64,000 nt of DNA, from positions 62,001 to 126,000 of the forward strand of contig NZ_FOPV01000003.1 of NCBI RefSeq assembly GCF_900113575.1. The letters are read 5' to 3'. Position numbers and translations under genes: made by a program. Position 1 is the first letter of the stretch, and every line of letters begins with the position of its first letter. Shown in pieces: positions 28,087 through 38,877 of this stretch. This DNA is from Nitrosospira sp. Nsp14 (GTDB lineage Bacteria; Pseudomonadota; Gammaproteobacteria; Burkholderiales; Nitrosomonadaceae). The notes beneath the pieces are model-generated. The model saw only the letters and a list, made by a program, of their open reading frames with translations, did no database searches and had not been told where the DNA came from.

Positions 28087-29805
28087 TTATTGTTCAGTAT
28101 TTTTAACATCCATCTTGGCTTTAAGCAGCGCTCCCAGGCTGGTCGTTCCCGCACTCGCGGAACTATCCACTGCAACTTTCTGCATGGCGTCGGATTCCTC
28201 CGCCATATCTTTCGCCTTAATCGAAAGATTAATACTTCGGTTCTTGCGATCCACGTTAATGACCATTACCTCAACTGGATCCCCTTCCTTAAGGCGCGTG
28301 CGGATGTCCTCGACCCTGTCGCGCGATACTTCGGATGCGCGCAAGTAACCTTCGACATCATTTTCCAGTGCAATCACGGCGCCCTTGGCGTCGATAGACT
28401 TTACCGTGCCTTTAACGATGCTATTTTTATCATTTACCGAAACAAAACTGTTGAACGGGTCGCCTTCCAGTTGTTTTATCCCAAGCGAGATACGCTCGCG
28501 CTCCACATCGATGGACAATACGACCGCCTCGACTTCGTCGCCTTTTTTATAGTTGCGAACCGCTTCTTCACCCGGCTGGTTCCATGAGAGATCAGAAAGA
28601 TGCACCAGCCCATCTATCCCACCCTGCAGACCGATGAAAACCCCGAAATCGGTGATGGACTTGATTTGCCCGCGCACCTTGTCGCCTTTCTGGTGGTTCA
28701 TCGCAAAGTCTTCCCACGGGTTAACTTTGCATTGCTTCATGCCGAGCGAAATGCGTCGCCGTTCCTCATCGATTTCGAGAATCATCACTTCCACTTCGTC
28801 GCCCAATTGCACGACTTTGGAGGGATATACGTTTTTATTGGTCCAATCCATTTCGGAGACATGAACCAAGCCCTCGATGCCCTGCTCGATTTCGACAAAT
28901 GCGCCATAGTCGGTCAGGTTGCTCACCTTGCCGAACAGTCGCGTATGCGGCGGATACCGCCGGGAGAGTCCCACCCACGGGTCTTCGCTCAATTGCTTCA
29001 TGCCCAGCGAGACACGGTTTTTCTCCTGATCGAATTTAAGGACCTTCGCCGTCACCTCGTCGCCCACGCTGATGACTTCTGAGGGATGCTTCACGCGCCG
29101 CCACGCCAAATCAGTAATGTGCAGGAGACCGTCGATGCCGCCCAAGTCGACAAACGCGCCATAATCGGTAATGTTCTTGACAATGCCCTTTACAACGGCG
29201 CCTTCCGTCAAATTTGCCAGCAAGGATTGGCGGTCCGCACCCTGGCTTTCTTCCAGCACCGCACGCCTCGACACCACGACGTTGTTCCGCTTGCGGTCAA
29301 GCTTGATTACTTTGAACTCCATCTCTTTGTTTTCGTATGGACTCGTGTCCTTAACCGGACGGATATCGACGAGCGAACCCGGCAGGAAGGCGCGGATGCC
29401 GTTAATCATGGCCGTGAGCCCACCCTTGACCTTGCCGCTGACCACTCCTTTCACAATCGCGCCGCTTTCCATGGCGGCTTCCAGATCATGCCAGGCCGTC
29501 AGGCGTTTGGCCTTGTCCCGCGATAAACGGGTTTCGCCATAGCCGTCTTCAAGCGCTTCGATGGCGACGCTGACGAAATCGCCGGGCTTGACTTCGATTT
29601 CGCCTTTGTCATTCTTGAATTCCTCGACGGGAATGAAACTTTCCGATTTCAGTCCGGCGTTTACGACCACGATGTTGTAGTCAACACGGGCAACCTGAGC
29701 GGTGATGACTTCACCGATGCGCATTTCCTGGCGGGAAAGACTTTCTTCAAATAGCGCGGCGAAACTTTCGGAGGAGTCGGTTGCGGGGGAAGCAGCAATG
29801 TTCAT
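28087..29805 (-). CDS. rpsA: 30S ribosomal protein S1
   Basis: Six S1/OB-fold repeats, spaced about 85 residues apart, make up this 572-residue protein that brings mRNA to the small subunit. Repeats 3-6 show the regular G-x-V-x-x-I/L-T-D-Y/F-G-A/V-F-V/I and H-x-S-E/D-x-x-W signatures. The ATG at 29805 is chosen because the conserved [10 protein letters not shown] follows at once; a frame 11 codons longer looks spurious. The 240-base leader before it would be the place for S1 autoregulation. Confidence 0.97.
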   Translation of the reverse strand: MNIAASPATDSSESFAALFEESLSRQEMRIGEVITAQVARVDYNIVVVNAGLKSESFIPVEEFKNDKGEIEVKPGDFVSVAIEALEDGYGETRLSRDKAKRLTAWHDLEAAMESGAIVKGVVSGKVKGGLTAMINGIRAFLPGSLVDIRPVKDTSPYENKEMEFKVIKLDRKRNNVVVSRRAVLEESQGADRQSLLANLTEGAVVKGIVKNITDYGAFVDLGGIDGLLHITDLAWRRVKHPSEVISVGDEVTAKVLKFDQEKNRVSLGMKQLSEDPWVGLSRRYPPHTRLFGKVSNLTDYGAFVEIEQGIEGLVHVSEMDWTNKNVYPSKVVQLGDEVEVMILEIDEERRRISLGMKQCKVNPWEDFAMNHQKGDKVRGQIKSITDFGVFIGLQGGIDGLVHLSDLSWNQPGEEAVRNYKKGDEVEAVVLSIDVERERISLGIKQLEGDPFNSFVSVNDKNSIVKGTVKSIDAKGAVIALENDVEGYLRASEVSRDRVEDIRTRLKEGDPVEVMVINVDRKNRSINLSIKAKDMAEESDAMQKVAVDSSASAGTTSLGALLKAKMDVKNTEQ

Positions 29806-30048
29806 TGTAAAAAATACCTGGTTGGGAAATCCCGTCAATACTGCCCTGACGGGGCTAATAGATTAATAAAAACGCGCCGAATCGCTCCTCTTCCTGTTTG
29901 AAGAGAGAGGGTCGGCAGCACCGGAATCAAACTGATAATAATCGTTTACCTTTGACACTACATCTACCTGATTCTTGCCAGATCTGTTTCGTTCAGAAGC
30001 GCAACTGAAACTTACACGCAACGCAAAAACAGCCGCCTTAGATTGAAC

Positions 30049-30726
30049 TTAGGCGCGCCCTTTTGCCCCGATATCGGCGTGCCGCAATACGCTTTCCACC
30101 GCTTGTTCAATATTGAGCGAAGTCGTATCCAGCAAAAAAGTGCCTGCACCTACCTGCAAAGGGGCCACGGCGCGATTACTGTCACGCCTGTCGCGTTCGC
30201 GTATATCCTCTAGAAGGGTGGCAATATTAGCATCAACCCCTTTTTCCATCAACTGTTTATGTCTTCGCTCGGCGCGCATCTCGGCACTTGCGGTAAGGAA
30301 TATCTTGGCAACGGCGTCGGGAAAAACGACCGAGCCCATATCGCGGCCATCAGCAACCAGACCCGGACACCGGCGGAACGCCCGCTGCCGCGCGAGAAGC
30401 GCCTGTCGCACCTGAGGATACGCCGCGATTCTGGAAGCAGCGTTGCTGCATGCCTCTGCGCGAATCGCATCGCTGACATCTTCGTTTCCCAAACGGATTT
30501 CTGAATCTTCAAAAACCACATCAAGATGGGCGGTCACCTCGCTTAACGCGGTCTCGTCGCCCAAATCGACGCCGGAGCGGGTTGCGGCCAGCGCGACCAG
30601 ACGATAGAGGGCGCCGCTGTCGAGATAATGAAAGCCCAGCTTGCCGGCTACGCGTTGGGCCACGGTGCCCTTGCCCGAAGCCGACGGGCCGTCTATGGCA
30701 ATGACAGGAACAGGGTGTATAGTCAT
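30049..30726 (-). CDS. cmk: cytidylate kinase
   Basis: A 225-residue P-loop kinase that phosphorylates CMP and dCMP. It has the G-P-S-A-S-G-K-G-T Walker A at the N-terminus, followed by L-D-S-G-A-L-Y-R and the [12 protein letters not shown] block typical of Cmk. The ATG at 30726 is preferred over a TTG two codons earlier. It is located between aroA (48 bases upstream) and rpsA, a gene order widely conserved in proteobacteria. Confidence 0.96.
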   Translation of the reverse strand: MTIHPVPVIAIDGPSASGKGTVAQRVAGKLGFHYLDSGALYRLVALAATRSGVDLGDETALSEVTAHLDVVFEDSEIRLGNEDVSDAIRAEACSNAASRIAAYPQVRQALLARQRAFRRCPGLVADGRDMGSVVFPDAVAKIFLTASAEMRAERRHKQLMEKGVDANIATLLEDIRERDRRDSNRAVAPLQVGAGTFLLDTTSLNIEQAVESVLRHADIGAKGRA

Positions 30727-30774
30727 GAACAAATCTCAATTAAACCGTATGTTAAACACATGAATCATCCCGGA

Positions 30775-32088
30775 TCAGGCTTGCACTATGGCGGAGAACT
30801 GACCGAAATAATCGGGAAAAGTCTTCGCTACGCAATTCGGATCGTTAATACGCACCGGGGTACCAAAGGAGGCCAGTGAGAAGCACATCGCCATCCGGTG
30901 ATCTTCATATGTATCGATCACGGCATGCGTGGCAAGGGGACCCGCAGGCGGCGTGATGCGCAGAAAATCCGCCCCTTCATCGACGGCGGCGCCCAGCTTA
31001 CGCAATTCTGTCGCCATTGCCGCGAGACGATCCGTTTCTTTCACGCGCCAACTCGCGATATTCCTGAGCACTGTCGTGCCCTTGGCAAACAACGCCGTCA
31101 CGGCAAGCGTCATCGCCGCATCGGGGATATGATTGCAGTCCAGATCGATTGCCTGGAGATAACCGGAAGCGGGTGCACGTGCTTCCACCCAGTTGGCCCC
31201 TGGGGTGATTCGCGCGCCCATCTTAATTAACGCGTCCGCAAAGTGTACATCCCCCTGTAGACTGTCGCGCCCAATTCCTTCCACCCGGACCGGACCGGCC
31301 CCGATAGCGCCCGCGGCGAGAAAATATGACGCAGAGGAGGCGTCGCCCTCGACGAAGATTTCACCTGGACTGCGATAACGCTTGCCGGCACAAACGGTAA
31401 AACGCCGCCAGTTTTCATGCTCCACGTGCATGCCGAACCGGGCCATCAGCGCTATCGTCAACTCAATATAAGGTCGCGAAATCAGTTCGCCGGCTACGGT
31501 TATCACTTGCTCCTGGTTGCTGTCGGGTGCGCAAAAGGGCATTGCCATAAGCAGCCCAGTCAAGAACTGGCTTGAGACATCACCCCTTACGGCGATATTG
31601 CTCGCGCGAATATGGGCGGGTTTTATTTCCAGCGGCGGGAAACCGACATTGCCGAGGTAGGTAATATCCGCACCCAGCTGTCGGAGCGCATCCACCAAAT
31701 CGCCGATCGGCCGTTCATGCATCCGCGGAGTACCAGATAACCGGTAGCTTCCCACAGCCAGGGCCAGCACGGCAGTCAAGGGTCGGAAAGCAGTCCCTGC
31801 ATTGCCTAGAAACAAGCTGGCCTCCCCGACCGGAAACTTTAGGGGAAAATGACCGCTTATACCCTGAATGCGATAAACCTTGTCATTCGCCTTTACAATG
31901 GACACGCCCAGGGTTTGCAGTGCATCCAGCATGCGTGCGGTGTCGTCGGAAACAAGCACATCGCGGATCTCTGTTGCGCCATCCGCTAGCGCGGCCAGCA
32001 GTAGCACACGATTGGAAATACTCTTCGAGCCCGGCAAGTGCACAGTTCCACGTGCGGTTTTCACTGCCGGCAGGTCAAGAAAATCCAT
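30775..32088 (-). CDS. aroA: 3-phosphoshikimate 1-carboxyvinyltransferase (EPSP synthase)
   Basis: A 437-residue enzyme of aromatic amino acid synthesis joining shikimate-3-phosphate and PEP. The signature [10 protein letters not shown] is at the N-terminus. [12 protein letters not shown] and R-M-x-E-R-P-I-G-D-L follow, and [11 protein letters not shown] is in the C-terminal half. With the L-G-N-A-G-T-A form it is a class I type sequence. It heads the aroA-cmk-rpsA-ihfB run on the minus strand. Confidence 0.97.
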   Translation of the reverse strand: MDFLDLPAVKTARGTVHLPGSKSISNRVLLLAALADGATEIRDVLVSDDTARMLDALQTLGVSIVKANDKVYRIQGISGHFPLKFPVGEASLFLGNAGTAFRPLTAVLALAVGSYRLSGTPRMHERPIGDLVDALRQLGADITYLGNVGFPPLEIKPAHIRASNIAVRGDVSSQFLTGLLMAMPFCAPDSNQEQVITVAGELISRPYIELTIALMARFGMHVEHENWRRFTVCAGKRYRSPGEIFVEGDASSASYFLAAGAIGAGPVRVEGIGRDSLQGDVHFADALIKMGARITPGANWVEARAPASGYLQAIDLDCNHIPDAAMTLAVTALFAKGTTVLRNIASWRVKETDRLAAMATELRKLGAAVDEGADFLRITPPAGPLATHAVIDTYEDHRMAMCFSLASFGTPVRINDPNCVAKTFPDYFGQFSAIVQA

Positions 32089-32153
32089 GATATATCCCGC
32101 GGCTCCAGTCCGCTATCAGATCGTCTCTCACTTTGAGGCGCGCTGGACGATTC

Positions 32154-33530
32154 TCAGCGGTTCCCCCGGGAGATCCGGTGGAGCGTAATCGGCGCGGCAC
32201 CCTTGGTTTCCACTATTGCTGTTGCTCCATCCGCCGCCAGCTTGAAGGAAGTGGCTTCGTTTGCGGAAAAGCCGGCGCACCCGTTGGAATCGTAGGTAAA
32301 ACCTTTCACCTTTAGCGTACTGCTTCCGGCATCGTAGGAATAAGAGGCAAATTCGACACCCGGATCGCCACAGCTGGTATAGCCGGGACGCTCAGGATCC
32401 CCGATGGGGTCAACCATCAGAAATTTGCCGTTCGGAAAGAACAGGTAAGTTTGCGTCTTAATGGTAGAGATATCCACCACCCAGGCGCCCACGATTCCCT
32501 TGGGATCGTTCTCCATGCGGGGATAACGGCTTTCCTTGACCATCGTCTTGGTGGGTTCCTCGGCGGTGGTCTTGATCAGCGCTCCGGGGTTGAATGCCGA
32601 CGTGGCGGGTTTCAGTTCCGAGGGAGCCGCAACGATATCTGTAGCGACCAGTCCCGCACCGTCGATGCGGATGCGCCAATTAGGGCGCAAGTGAGACAGA
32701 CCGGCCTGAAGATTCGTGTCGATCACCGGTTCCCCAGCGAATTTAAACCCCCTGGTATCAAACTCGGACATGCGGGCCGCGCCATATTCCACGCCGGCTT
32801 TACTGACCAGCTTACTGCCACATACCCGATTGGCGTCGCAGGAATCATCCGGGGTTGCTTCCCCTTGCAAATACTCACCGGTTCCGACGGTCGAGGCGCG
32901 AATGACAACCGCCGTGGTATCGTCGTAACTTACCCAGACATCCGTACTCAGTAAGGTCACGCCTTGCGAGAGAAAATGAGCGCCCGCCTGCTCCAAAGTC
33001 CTGACAGGTCCGGCAATGCCGCCCGCCTCCCTCGCCTTCTGCAATTCGGCTGAGGCCGCGAACGCGGCTACGTCGCCCTCCAGATTGAGGGAACTAACGG
33101 CGGCTGCGGCATCCGCCGGAATTGAAATACCATTCTCCGGATTACCATCCATATCCAGGGATTGCAGGAGCACAAGAATATTTTGCAACCTGTTGCCGTT
33201 ATCCGCAGCCAATTCGATAGGCGTAACAATAGGCGCGCCTTTTACCTTTCCCAGAATCATGCTGCCCAGCTTGAACTCAACCGTGTCCCCGTGATTGTAC
33301 TTGTAGCTCCCCCTTTCATCCGTGGTGCCCGCGGCGCCGGAAGCCGCAACATAAGCAATTCCGGCAACTGCCGCATCGGTGAAGATTCCAGTTGTAGGCC
33401 CTGTTTCCGACTTTACGGCGCCGCTCCCGCCGCCTTTCTCACCCCCATCGCACGCGGCAAGCGCCAATAAAAGCACGGCCGGAATCAACGACACCCAGCG
33501 TTCTCTCCCATCCCTCGGCTTGAGCTTCAT
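32154..33530 (-). CDS. large lipoprotein of unknown function
   Basis: A 458-residue protein with a lipoprotein signal peptide (lipobox L-A-A-C near residue 28) followed by a Gly/Ser linker. Residues about 48-110 form a small module, G-I-F-T-D-A-A-V-A-G-I-A-Y with D-E-R-G-S-Y-K-Y. This resembles carboxypeptidase-regulatory-like/adhesin-stalk modules seen repeatedly in surface lipoproteins. The C-terminal 130 residues are beta-rich with paired Cys and a G-x-W-V-V lipocalin-like start. No enzyme motif is visible. It lies 65 bases upstream of aroA on the same strand but is unlikely to be related to it. Confidence 0.7.
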   Translation of the reverse strand: MKLKPRDGRERWVSLIPAVLLLALAACDGGEKGGGSGAVKSETGPTTGIFTDAAVAGIAYVAASGAAGTTDERGSYKYNHGDTVEFKLGSMILGKVKGAPIVTPIELAADNGNRLQNILVLLQSLDMDGNPENGISIPADAAAAVSSLNLEGDVAAFAASAELQKAREAGGIAGPVRTLEQAGAHFLSQGVTLLSTDVWVSYDDTTAVVIRASTVGTGEYLQGEATPDDSCDANRVCGSKLVSKAGVEYGAARMSEFDTRGFKFAGEPVIDTNLQAGLSHLRPNWRIRIDGAGLVATDIVAAPSELKPATSAFNPGALIKTTAEEPTKTMVKESRYPRMENDPKGIVGAWVVDISTIKTQTYLFFPNGKFLMVDPIGDPERPGYTSCGDPGVEFASYSYDAGSSTLKVKGFTYDSNGCAGFSANEATSFKLAADGATAIVETKGAAPITLHRISRGNR

Positions 33531-33804
33531 TTCGATCTTCCCTCTAAATGGTTTAAATTTTTTTACTTGTGATAAAATAATCCCGTAATTTCATGGGGAT
33601 AGTCCTTTTGCGGATGGAGGAACCAGTGATAAATCCCACTATTATAATCAAACTGCCAGTCTGGAATAAAATTAACAGCGCGTGAAACAACTCGTGGCAT
33701 AGCAAGAGCGATGCAAGCGGACGGGCATCACGAGCGCAGAATAAGGTTTCAGCTCGCTAAAACCAATGATGAGCCCCAGCACGAACCAGATAGGGAAGCC
33801 CTAA

Positions 33805-34767
33805 ATGTCGCAGTGGTTTCAAGATAACTCGCAGTCCATCGGCCATACGCCCCTGGTTCGGCTCAATCGCGTCACCGGTGGCGCGCCTGCGACCGTGCTG
33901 GCTAAGATTGAAGCTCGCAATCCATCCTATTCAGTAAAATGCCGCATTGGCACCGCGATGATCGAGGATGCGGAGCGTCGCGGGCTGCTCCTTCCTGGAA
34001 AAGAACTTGTCGAAGCAACCAGCGGCAATACGGGCATCGCATTGGCGTTCGTGGCGTCTGCGCGAGGCATACCGTTGACTTTGACCATGCCCGAAACCAT
34101 GAGCGTTGAACGACGCAAGCTCCTAAGCGCTTATGGCGCCAAACTGATTTTGACCGAGGGCGGAGGAGGCATGAAAGGCGCAATAGCACGGGCAGAGGAA
34201 CTCGCTGCCTCAGACCCCGGCCGCTATGTCCTGCTCCAGCAGTTCACAAACCCGGCCAATCCTGCTATTCATGAGCGCACGACCGGACCGGAGATCTGGA
34301 ATGATACCGCCGGGGCGATTGATATTTTCGTGTCCGGCGTGGGCACAGGCGGCACGATCACAGGCGTTTCGCGTTTTATCAAGAAAACCAGGGGGAAAGC
34401 TATTATTTCGGTGGCCGTGGAGCCCGCCGCCAGCCCGGTGCTCACTCAACAGCGTTCGGGTGAACCACTGAATCCGGGACCGCACAAAATCCCCGGTATT
34501 GGAGCAGGTTTTGTCCCGGAAAACCTGGACTTGTCGCTAGTGGACCACATCCAGCAGGCCAGCAATGAGGAATCGATACGCTATGCGCGGCGGCTCGCGC
34601 GCGAGGAAGGGATCATTTCCGGAATTTCATGCGGCGCTGCTGTGGCCGTGGCGGTACGCTATGCCCAGGATCCAAAGTACGCCGGCAAAACAATCGTCGT
34701 TATTCTGCCGGATTCCGGGGAGCGTTATCTAAGTTCCATCCTCTTCGATGACGCGTTTGACGCTTGA
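33805..34767 (+). CDS. cysK: cysteine synthase A (O-acetylserine sulfhydrylase)
   Basis: A 320-residue PLP enzyme making cysteine from O-acetylserine and sulfide. [11 protein letters not shown] carries the PLP lysine (Lys45), and T-S-G-N-T-G at 72-77 binds the cofactor carboxylate. Later the G-V-G-T-G-G-T phosphate cup and [10 protein letters not shown] appear, which favour CysK over CysM. It is followed 101 bases later by a serine acetyltransferase on the same strand; the two enzymes form the cysteine synthase complex. Confidence 0.95.
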   Translation: MSQWFQDNSQSIGHTPLVRLNRVTGGAPATVLAKIEARNPSYSVKCRIGTAMIEDAERRGLLLPGKELVEATSGNTGIALAFVASARGIPLTLTMPETMSVERRKLLSAYGAKLILTEGGGGMKGAIARAEELAASDPGRYVLLQQFTNPANPAIHERTTGPEIWNDTAGAIDIFVSGVGTGGTITGVSRFIKKTRGKAIISVAVEPAASPVLTQQRSGEPLNPGPHKIPGIGAGFVPENLDLSLVDHIQQASNEESIRYARRLAREEGIISGISCGAAVAVAVRYAQDPKYAGKTIVVILPDSGERYLSSILFDDAFDA

Positions 34768-34868
34768 ATGCACAGGTTCCACGGCAAACCCATAGGAAGC
34801 GAGTCGATCCGATCCATATTGCCAAACGAAATTACTGCTAAATTACCGCCAAGTCATCGGGATATTTG

Positions 34869-35792
34869 ATGTCGCCAAAAGGAACAAACGTTGAGATCGG
34901 CACGGTTGTGGCCGAATTGCGCACCTTGCGTTTGCGATCGCTGGAAACGCGACAGAGACGCGACCGGCCACCGAAACTGCCGTCCCGGAAGGTATTGGTG
35001 GGCATCGCCGATGGATTAAGAGCGGTCCTATTCCCCAACCGCCTAGGCTTACCGGATCTCACTGACGAGAGCATTGATTATTATGTAGGCCACATGCTGG
35101 ATATAACGCTGCGGGAACTGATGGTACAAGTTCGCCGGGAACTGCGCTTTACATCCGGCTCTGAACTTTCAGACAACTCTGACCGGGAACAGGCAGCGGT
35201 CATTACCCAGGCGTTCGCCCGGCGGTTACCCTGCGTACGCAGCTTGCTCGAAAGCGATGTCCAGGCTGCTTATGAGGGAGATCCCGCCGCGCGCAGCGTC
35301 GACGAGGTACTTGTCTGCTACCCAGGTATCACCGCCATCACGCATTACCGACTTGCGCATGAATTGCACTGCCTGGGCGCGCCCTTGATTGCCCGCATGA
35401 TATCGGAGATCGCTCACGCTTCCACCGGTATCGAAATCCACCCCGGCGCGAAAATCGGAGGCAGTTTTTTTATTGACCACGGCACCGGCGTCGTCATCGG
35501 TGAAACCGCTATTATCGGCGAGCATGTGCGGCTGTATCAGGCCGTGACGCTGGGCGCCAAGCGTTTCCCGGTGGATGAGCATGGCGCGCTGGTAAAAGGC
35601 AACCTGCGCCATCCTATCGTCGAGGACGACGTGGTCATCTATGCCGGGGCCACCATCCTTGGCCGCATTACAATCGGACGTGGTTCGACCATCGGTGGCA
35701 ATGTCTGGCTGACCCGCAGCGTTCCGCCTGGCAGCACCATTTCCCAGGCACAGACGCGTAGCGAGGTGTTTGAAGGCGGTGCTGGAATCTAG
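34869..35792 (+). CDS. serine O-acetyltransferase (EpsC/CysE type)
   Basis: A 307-residue acetyltransferase activating serine for cysteine synthesis. The N-terminal 170 residues are helical. The C-terminal part is a left-handed beta-helix of hexapeptide repeats: I-H-P-G-A-K-I-G, I-D-H-G-T-G-V-V-I-G-E-T and I-G-R-G-S-T-I-G-G-N-V-W-L. The catalytic D-H pair is visible. It is longer than E. coli CysE (273 aa), as in the EpsC-like group. The ATG at 34869 is used rather than a TTG one codon earlier. It ends in G-G-A-G-I; a C-terminal Ile is what CysK binding requires. Confidence 0.92.
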   Translation: MSPKGTNVEIGTVVAELRTLRLRSLETRQRRDRPPKLPSRKVLVGIADGLRAVLFPNRLGLPDLTDESIDYYVGHMLDITLRELMVQVRRELRFTSGSELSDNSDREQAAVITQAFARRLPCVRSLLESDVQAAYEGDPAARSVDEVLVCYPGITAITHYRLAHELHCLGAPLIARMISEIAHASTGIEIHPGAKIGGSFFIDHGTGVVIGETAIIGEHVRLYQAVTLGAKRFPVDEHGALVKGNLRHPIVEDDVVIYAGATILGRITIGRGSTIGGNVWLTRSVPPGSTISQAQTRSEVFEGGAGI

Positions 35793-36016
35793 GAAAATCG
35801 TGAGTGACATTGGCGGAGTTAAAACTTGTCAGCAGGTCTTTGGTAACCAGTAAAACGTCATGCCCATCAAGTCCGCGCTGGAGCTCAAGAACTCTTCAGT
35901 CTTTAATCCTCCGAAGCGATGTGCTGGAAATAACGACGCTGTTGGCTAATCCCTGCCGCATCGCGCCCTCCGTTGAGTTGACGCTCGATCACCCAGTACT
36001 TAGACTGTGCGGAAAA

Positions 36017-36036
36017 GCCGCTCCCTCCTGAGCGGC
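36017..36036. other. 7-base-pair hairpin before the zinc-ribbon gene
   Basis: GCCGCTC and GAGCGGC flank a CCTCCT loop, ending 24 bases before the ATG at 36060. The loop is complementary to a Shine-Dalgarno sequence, while the gene itself has no clear one. Significance unknown. Confidence 0.4.
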
Positions 36037-36059
36037 ACAATAAAACGAAACGGTACACT

Positions 36060-36911
36060 ATGTACGCCAAATGCATTAAGTGCGGCAGTCAGAAAACGCA
36101 CGGTTCCCGCGTGAGGCCTGGCGAGCGCACTGCGGCGATGCTCTTCCTCAAGCCGGTGCGCTGCCGCGAATGCAGGGAGCGCTTCTGGGTGCAAAATCCT
36201 ACAGCCTATATCGCGGCAGGGGCGGTGCTCTCATTTATTGCGCTGTTGATTGCCACCGCTTGGCTGATTGTCGAACAAAATTCGGTGGACCAGTACATTG
36301 TGCCAGCGAGCGACGCCCAGCGGAAAGGTGAAGCTCAGCCAAAGCAAGATTCTACAGGCGCGAGTAAACCCGCTTCCACACAGCAAACATATCCGACCGC
36401 GACTGAGGCCGGGGTGATCCCACCGAAAGATCGGCAGGTGGATCGCCCTAAAAAGCAATCTGCGCTGCAAAGGTCCAATCCCACGGACGATCATTACTTT
36501 ACCGTGCGGCTCTATCAGGAAAGCGCGGAAAACGGAAACAGCGATGCGCAATACAAACTCGGTTTGCTTTATCTGACCGGGAATGGCGCCCTGCAGGATT
36601 TCGCCGAGGCGGCAAAATGGCTAAAATTGGCCGCTGACCAAGGCTATCCCCTCGCGCAGTATGAGTTAGGGCTCATTTATCGAACGGGGCACGGCGTGAC
36701 GATCGACCAGGTACAAAGTTATGTTTGGCTGAACCTCGCCGCCGCCGCTGGCATCCAGCAGGCCGTAGCCGCGAGGGAGGAAGTCATGCGTTCTCTCAAC
36801 GGGAAGCAGCTTGCGCAGGCGCAAAAAACGTCGCGTGACTGGCTCGTTTCGAAATCCAAGACTAAAACGACCGATAATGGCGCCAGCAAACCCAGCGGCG
36901 ATGTACCTTAA
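36060..36911 (+). CDS. zinc-ribbon membrane protein with Sel1-like repeats
   Basis: A 283-residue protein with an unusual layout. An N-terminal zinc ribbon (Cys5, Cys8, Cys35, Cys38) is followed by one TM segment at about 49-71. A Pro/Gln/Ser-rich linker (about 85-140) comes next, then two Sel1-like repeats (about 155-225; A-Q-Y-K-L-G-L-L-Y and A-Q-Y-E-L-G-L-I-Y). The ribbon would be cytoplasmic and the repeats periplasmic, suggesting a scaffold or sensor that bridges the membrane. Sel1 repeats bind proteins. No specific family name is known to me. Confidence 0.75.
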   Translation: MYAKCIKCGSQKTHGSRVRPGERTAAMLFLKPVRCRECRERFWVQNPTAYIAAGAVLSFIALLIATAWLIVEQNSVDQYIVPASDAQRKGEAQPKQDSTGASKPASTQQTYPTATEAGVIPPKDRQVDRPKKQSALQRSNPTDDHYFTVRLYQESAENGNSDAQYKLGLLYLTGNGALQDFAEAAKWLKLAADQGYPLAQYELGLIYRTGHGVTIDQVQSYVWLNLAAAAGIQQAVAAREEVMRSLNGKQLAQAQKTSRDWLVSKSKTKTTDNGASKPSGDVP

Positions 36912-37109
36912 GTGCGACGACGATTGTGGATGGTGATTTGCGCTATGCGCTATCGCTGGTCTCCGCTCGTTGCTTGAAGCTTGGCTCAGCTATTCCTGAG
37001 CACCTGTTATCTGCCAACAGCTTTAAACATTGGGCCGCGCAACTAACCGTCACCTGATCTGGAATAAAGCTGGGCTCAATTGAATAGAAATTAAGCCAGG
37101 GAACCCGCC

Positions 37110-38531
37110 GTGAATGAGATATTTGACGTCGTTATTATAGGCGCCGGCACCGCCGGGCTGGCCGCGTTGCGCGAAGTGAAGAAACGCACCGGCAATTTTA
37201 TTCTGATCAACGATGGAGCATGGGGCACAGTCTGCGCACGGGTAGGCTGCATGCCGTCCAAGACACTCATTGAAGCAGCGAACGCCTTTCATCGCCGCGG
37301 CGCCTTCGAGGAATTCGGTATCCGGGGAGCGGAATCACTTACGGTCGACATTCCGGCTGTGCTGCAGCGCGTGCGCCGGCTCCGCGACGATTTCGTCGCC
37401 AGTACGCTTAAAACGACAGATGCGCTTGGGGAGCGAGCAATCAGCGGCCGCGCCCGTTTGCTTGGGGTAGGAAGACTAGCGGTAAACGATCGCGAATTTC
37501 GAGCCAGAAATATCATTATCGCGACCGGGTCCCACCCGGTCGTTCCCGACGCGTGGCGTCCTTTCGCAAAACAACTGCTCACCACCGACACGCTATTCGA
37601 GCAGGAAACGCTGCCGCCCCGCATGGCAGTGATAGGTCTAGGTCCGATCGGTATCGAGATGGCGCAATCCCTATCGCGGCTTGGTATCGACGTCGTCGCG
37701 TTTGGGGCGGGAACGAATATTGCGGGGTTAAGCGACCCGCGCGTGAACACAACCGCGATAGATCTTCTAAGACGGGAATTCGCAGTGCACCTGGGAGAAG
37801 AGGCAGATCTGGAGGCTATTAAAGGTGGAGGCGGCGTGCGGGTGCGCGTCAATGAGAGCGAAGCCGCGGTTGACAGTGTTCTGATCGGCCTGGGCAGACG
37901 GCCTAATATTTCACATCTCGGACTCGAAACCTTGGGCGTGAAGCTCGATGAGCACGGTTTGCCTCCCGTCAATCCCCACACGATGCAAATTGGCGATCTA
38001 CCCGTTTTCCTTGCAGGCGATGCCAATGGTAATACGCTCTTGTTGCATGAGGCAGCGGATGAGGGTCACATAGCAGGGATTAATGCCACCCGCGCTGGGT
38101 CAGCTTTTTTTGCGCGCCGCACCCCGCTTTCGATCGTTTTTTCCGACCCGGGTATTGCGATGGTAGGCAGAGGCTTTGAATCCAAGGGCGACAGCAACAT
38201 CCTGGCAGGGGAAGTAGACTTTCGACATCAGAGCCGTGCCCGGGCCGGGCAGCGCAACAGGGGTATTCTACGCATTTACGGAGAACCGGGAAGCGGCAGA
38301 CTGCTGGGTGCGGAGATGTGCTCGCCAGCCGCGGAGCACATGGCGCATTTGCTGGCGCTGGCGGTCGACCGTTCGCTCACGGTGCACGACATGCTACGCC
38401 TTCCGTTCTATCATCCAGTCCTGGAAGAAGGCCTCCGCACTGCGCTACGCGAGTTGGCAGCGCAACTGCCAGCCTGTGGCGAATCTGATCTGGCCGGCTG
38501 TGAACCACTTAATGTCCAGTCGCTGGAATAA
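37110..38531 (+). CDS. dihydrolipoamide dehydrogenase-like flavoprotein
   Basis: A 473-residue class I pyridine nucleotide-disulfide oxidoreductase. The FAD motif is I-I-G-A-G-T-A-G-L, the redox pair C42-A-R-V-G-C47-M-P-S-K is intact, and the NAD(P) motif is V-I-G-L-G-P-I-G-I-E. The dimerisation domain ends with H-P-V-L-E-E-G-L, whose His is in the catalytic place. It starts at GTG 37110. The redox loop (one residue pattern different from canonical C-L-N-V-G-C) and the absence of 2-oxoacid dehydrogenase genes nearby suggest an alternative dehydrogenase or disulfide reductase rather than the PDH E3. Confidence 0.85.
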   Translation: MNEIFDVVIIGAGTAGLAALREVKKRTGNFILINDGAWGTVCARVGCMPSKTLIEAANAFHRRGAFEEFGIRGAESLTVDIPAVLQRVRRLRDDFVASTLKTTDALGERAISGRARLLGVGRLAVNDREFRARNIIIATGSHPVVPDAWRPFAKQLLTTDTLFEQETLPPRMAVIGLGPIGIEMAQSLSRLGIDVVAFGAGTNIAGLSDPRVNTTAIDLLRREFAVHLGEEADLEAIKGGGGVRVRVNESEAAVDSVLIGLGRRPNISHLGLETLGVKLDEHGLPPVNPHTMQIGDLPVFLAGDANGNTLLLHEAADEGHIAGINATRAGSAFFARRTPLSIVFSDPGIAMVGRGFESKGDSNILAGEVDFRHQSRARAGQRNRGILRIYGEPGSGRLLGAEMCSPAAEHMAHLLALAVDRSLTVHDMLRLPFYHPVLEEGLRTALRELAAQLPACGESDLAGCEPLNVQSLE

Positions 38532-38877
38532 CCACGCCGTTTTATTCACGATATTTCCTTCCCGTCTTTACAACGACTTTACGGTAGAAAGTACGCTTGC
38601 AACAGCCTATAATCGCCCCCATGCGATCGTCCATATGTCTATTCCAGCGGCGAAGTTGTCGTATCCGGCCCGCCCCGCACAATCACAATCGTTTATTTGC
38701 CTTAAACCCCTTGCTTGCCTTAGTCTGATTCGATTTGCCTACCGCGTTTTTTGCAGAGACCAAATTTTGGTGAGTCGTTTTGACGCGTGATGCGGTTCCC
38801 TTGCATGTGCCGCCGCTATGCAAAGGATTGGTTCCTGTAGTTTTATGCAGCCCTGGACTAAATGAGGAGACTGTTTT
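38532..38877. other. 346-base spacer, no gene recognised
   Basis: Separates the flavoprotein from the CopD-like gene. Open frames here are extensions of shadow frames. The end contains GAGGAGA, a good ribosome-binding site for the next gene. Confidence 0.5.
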
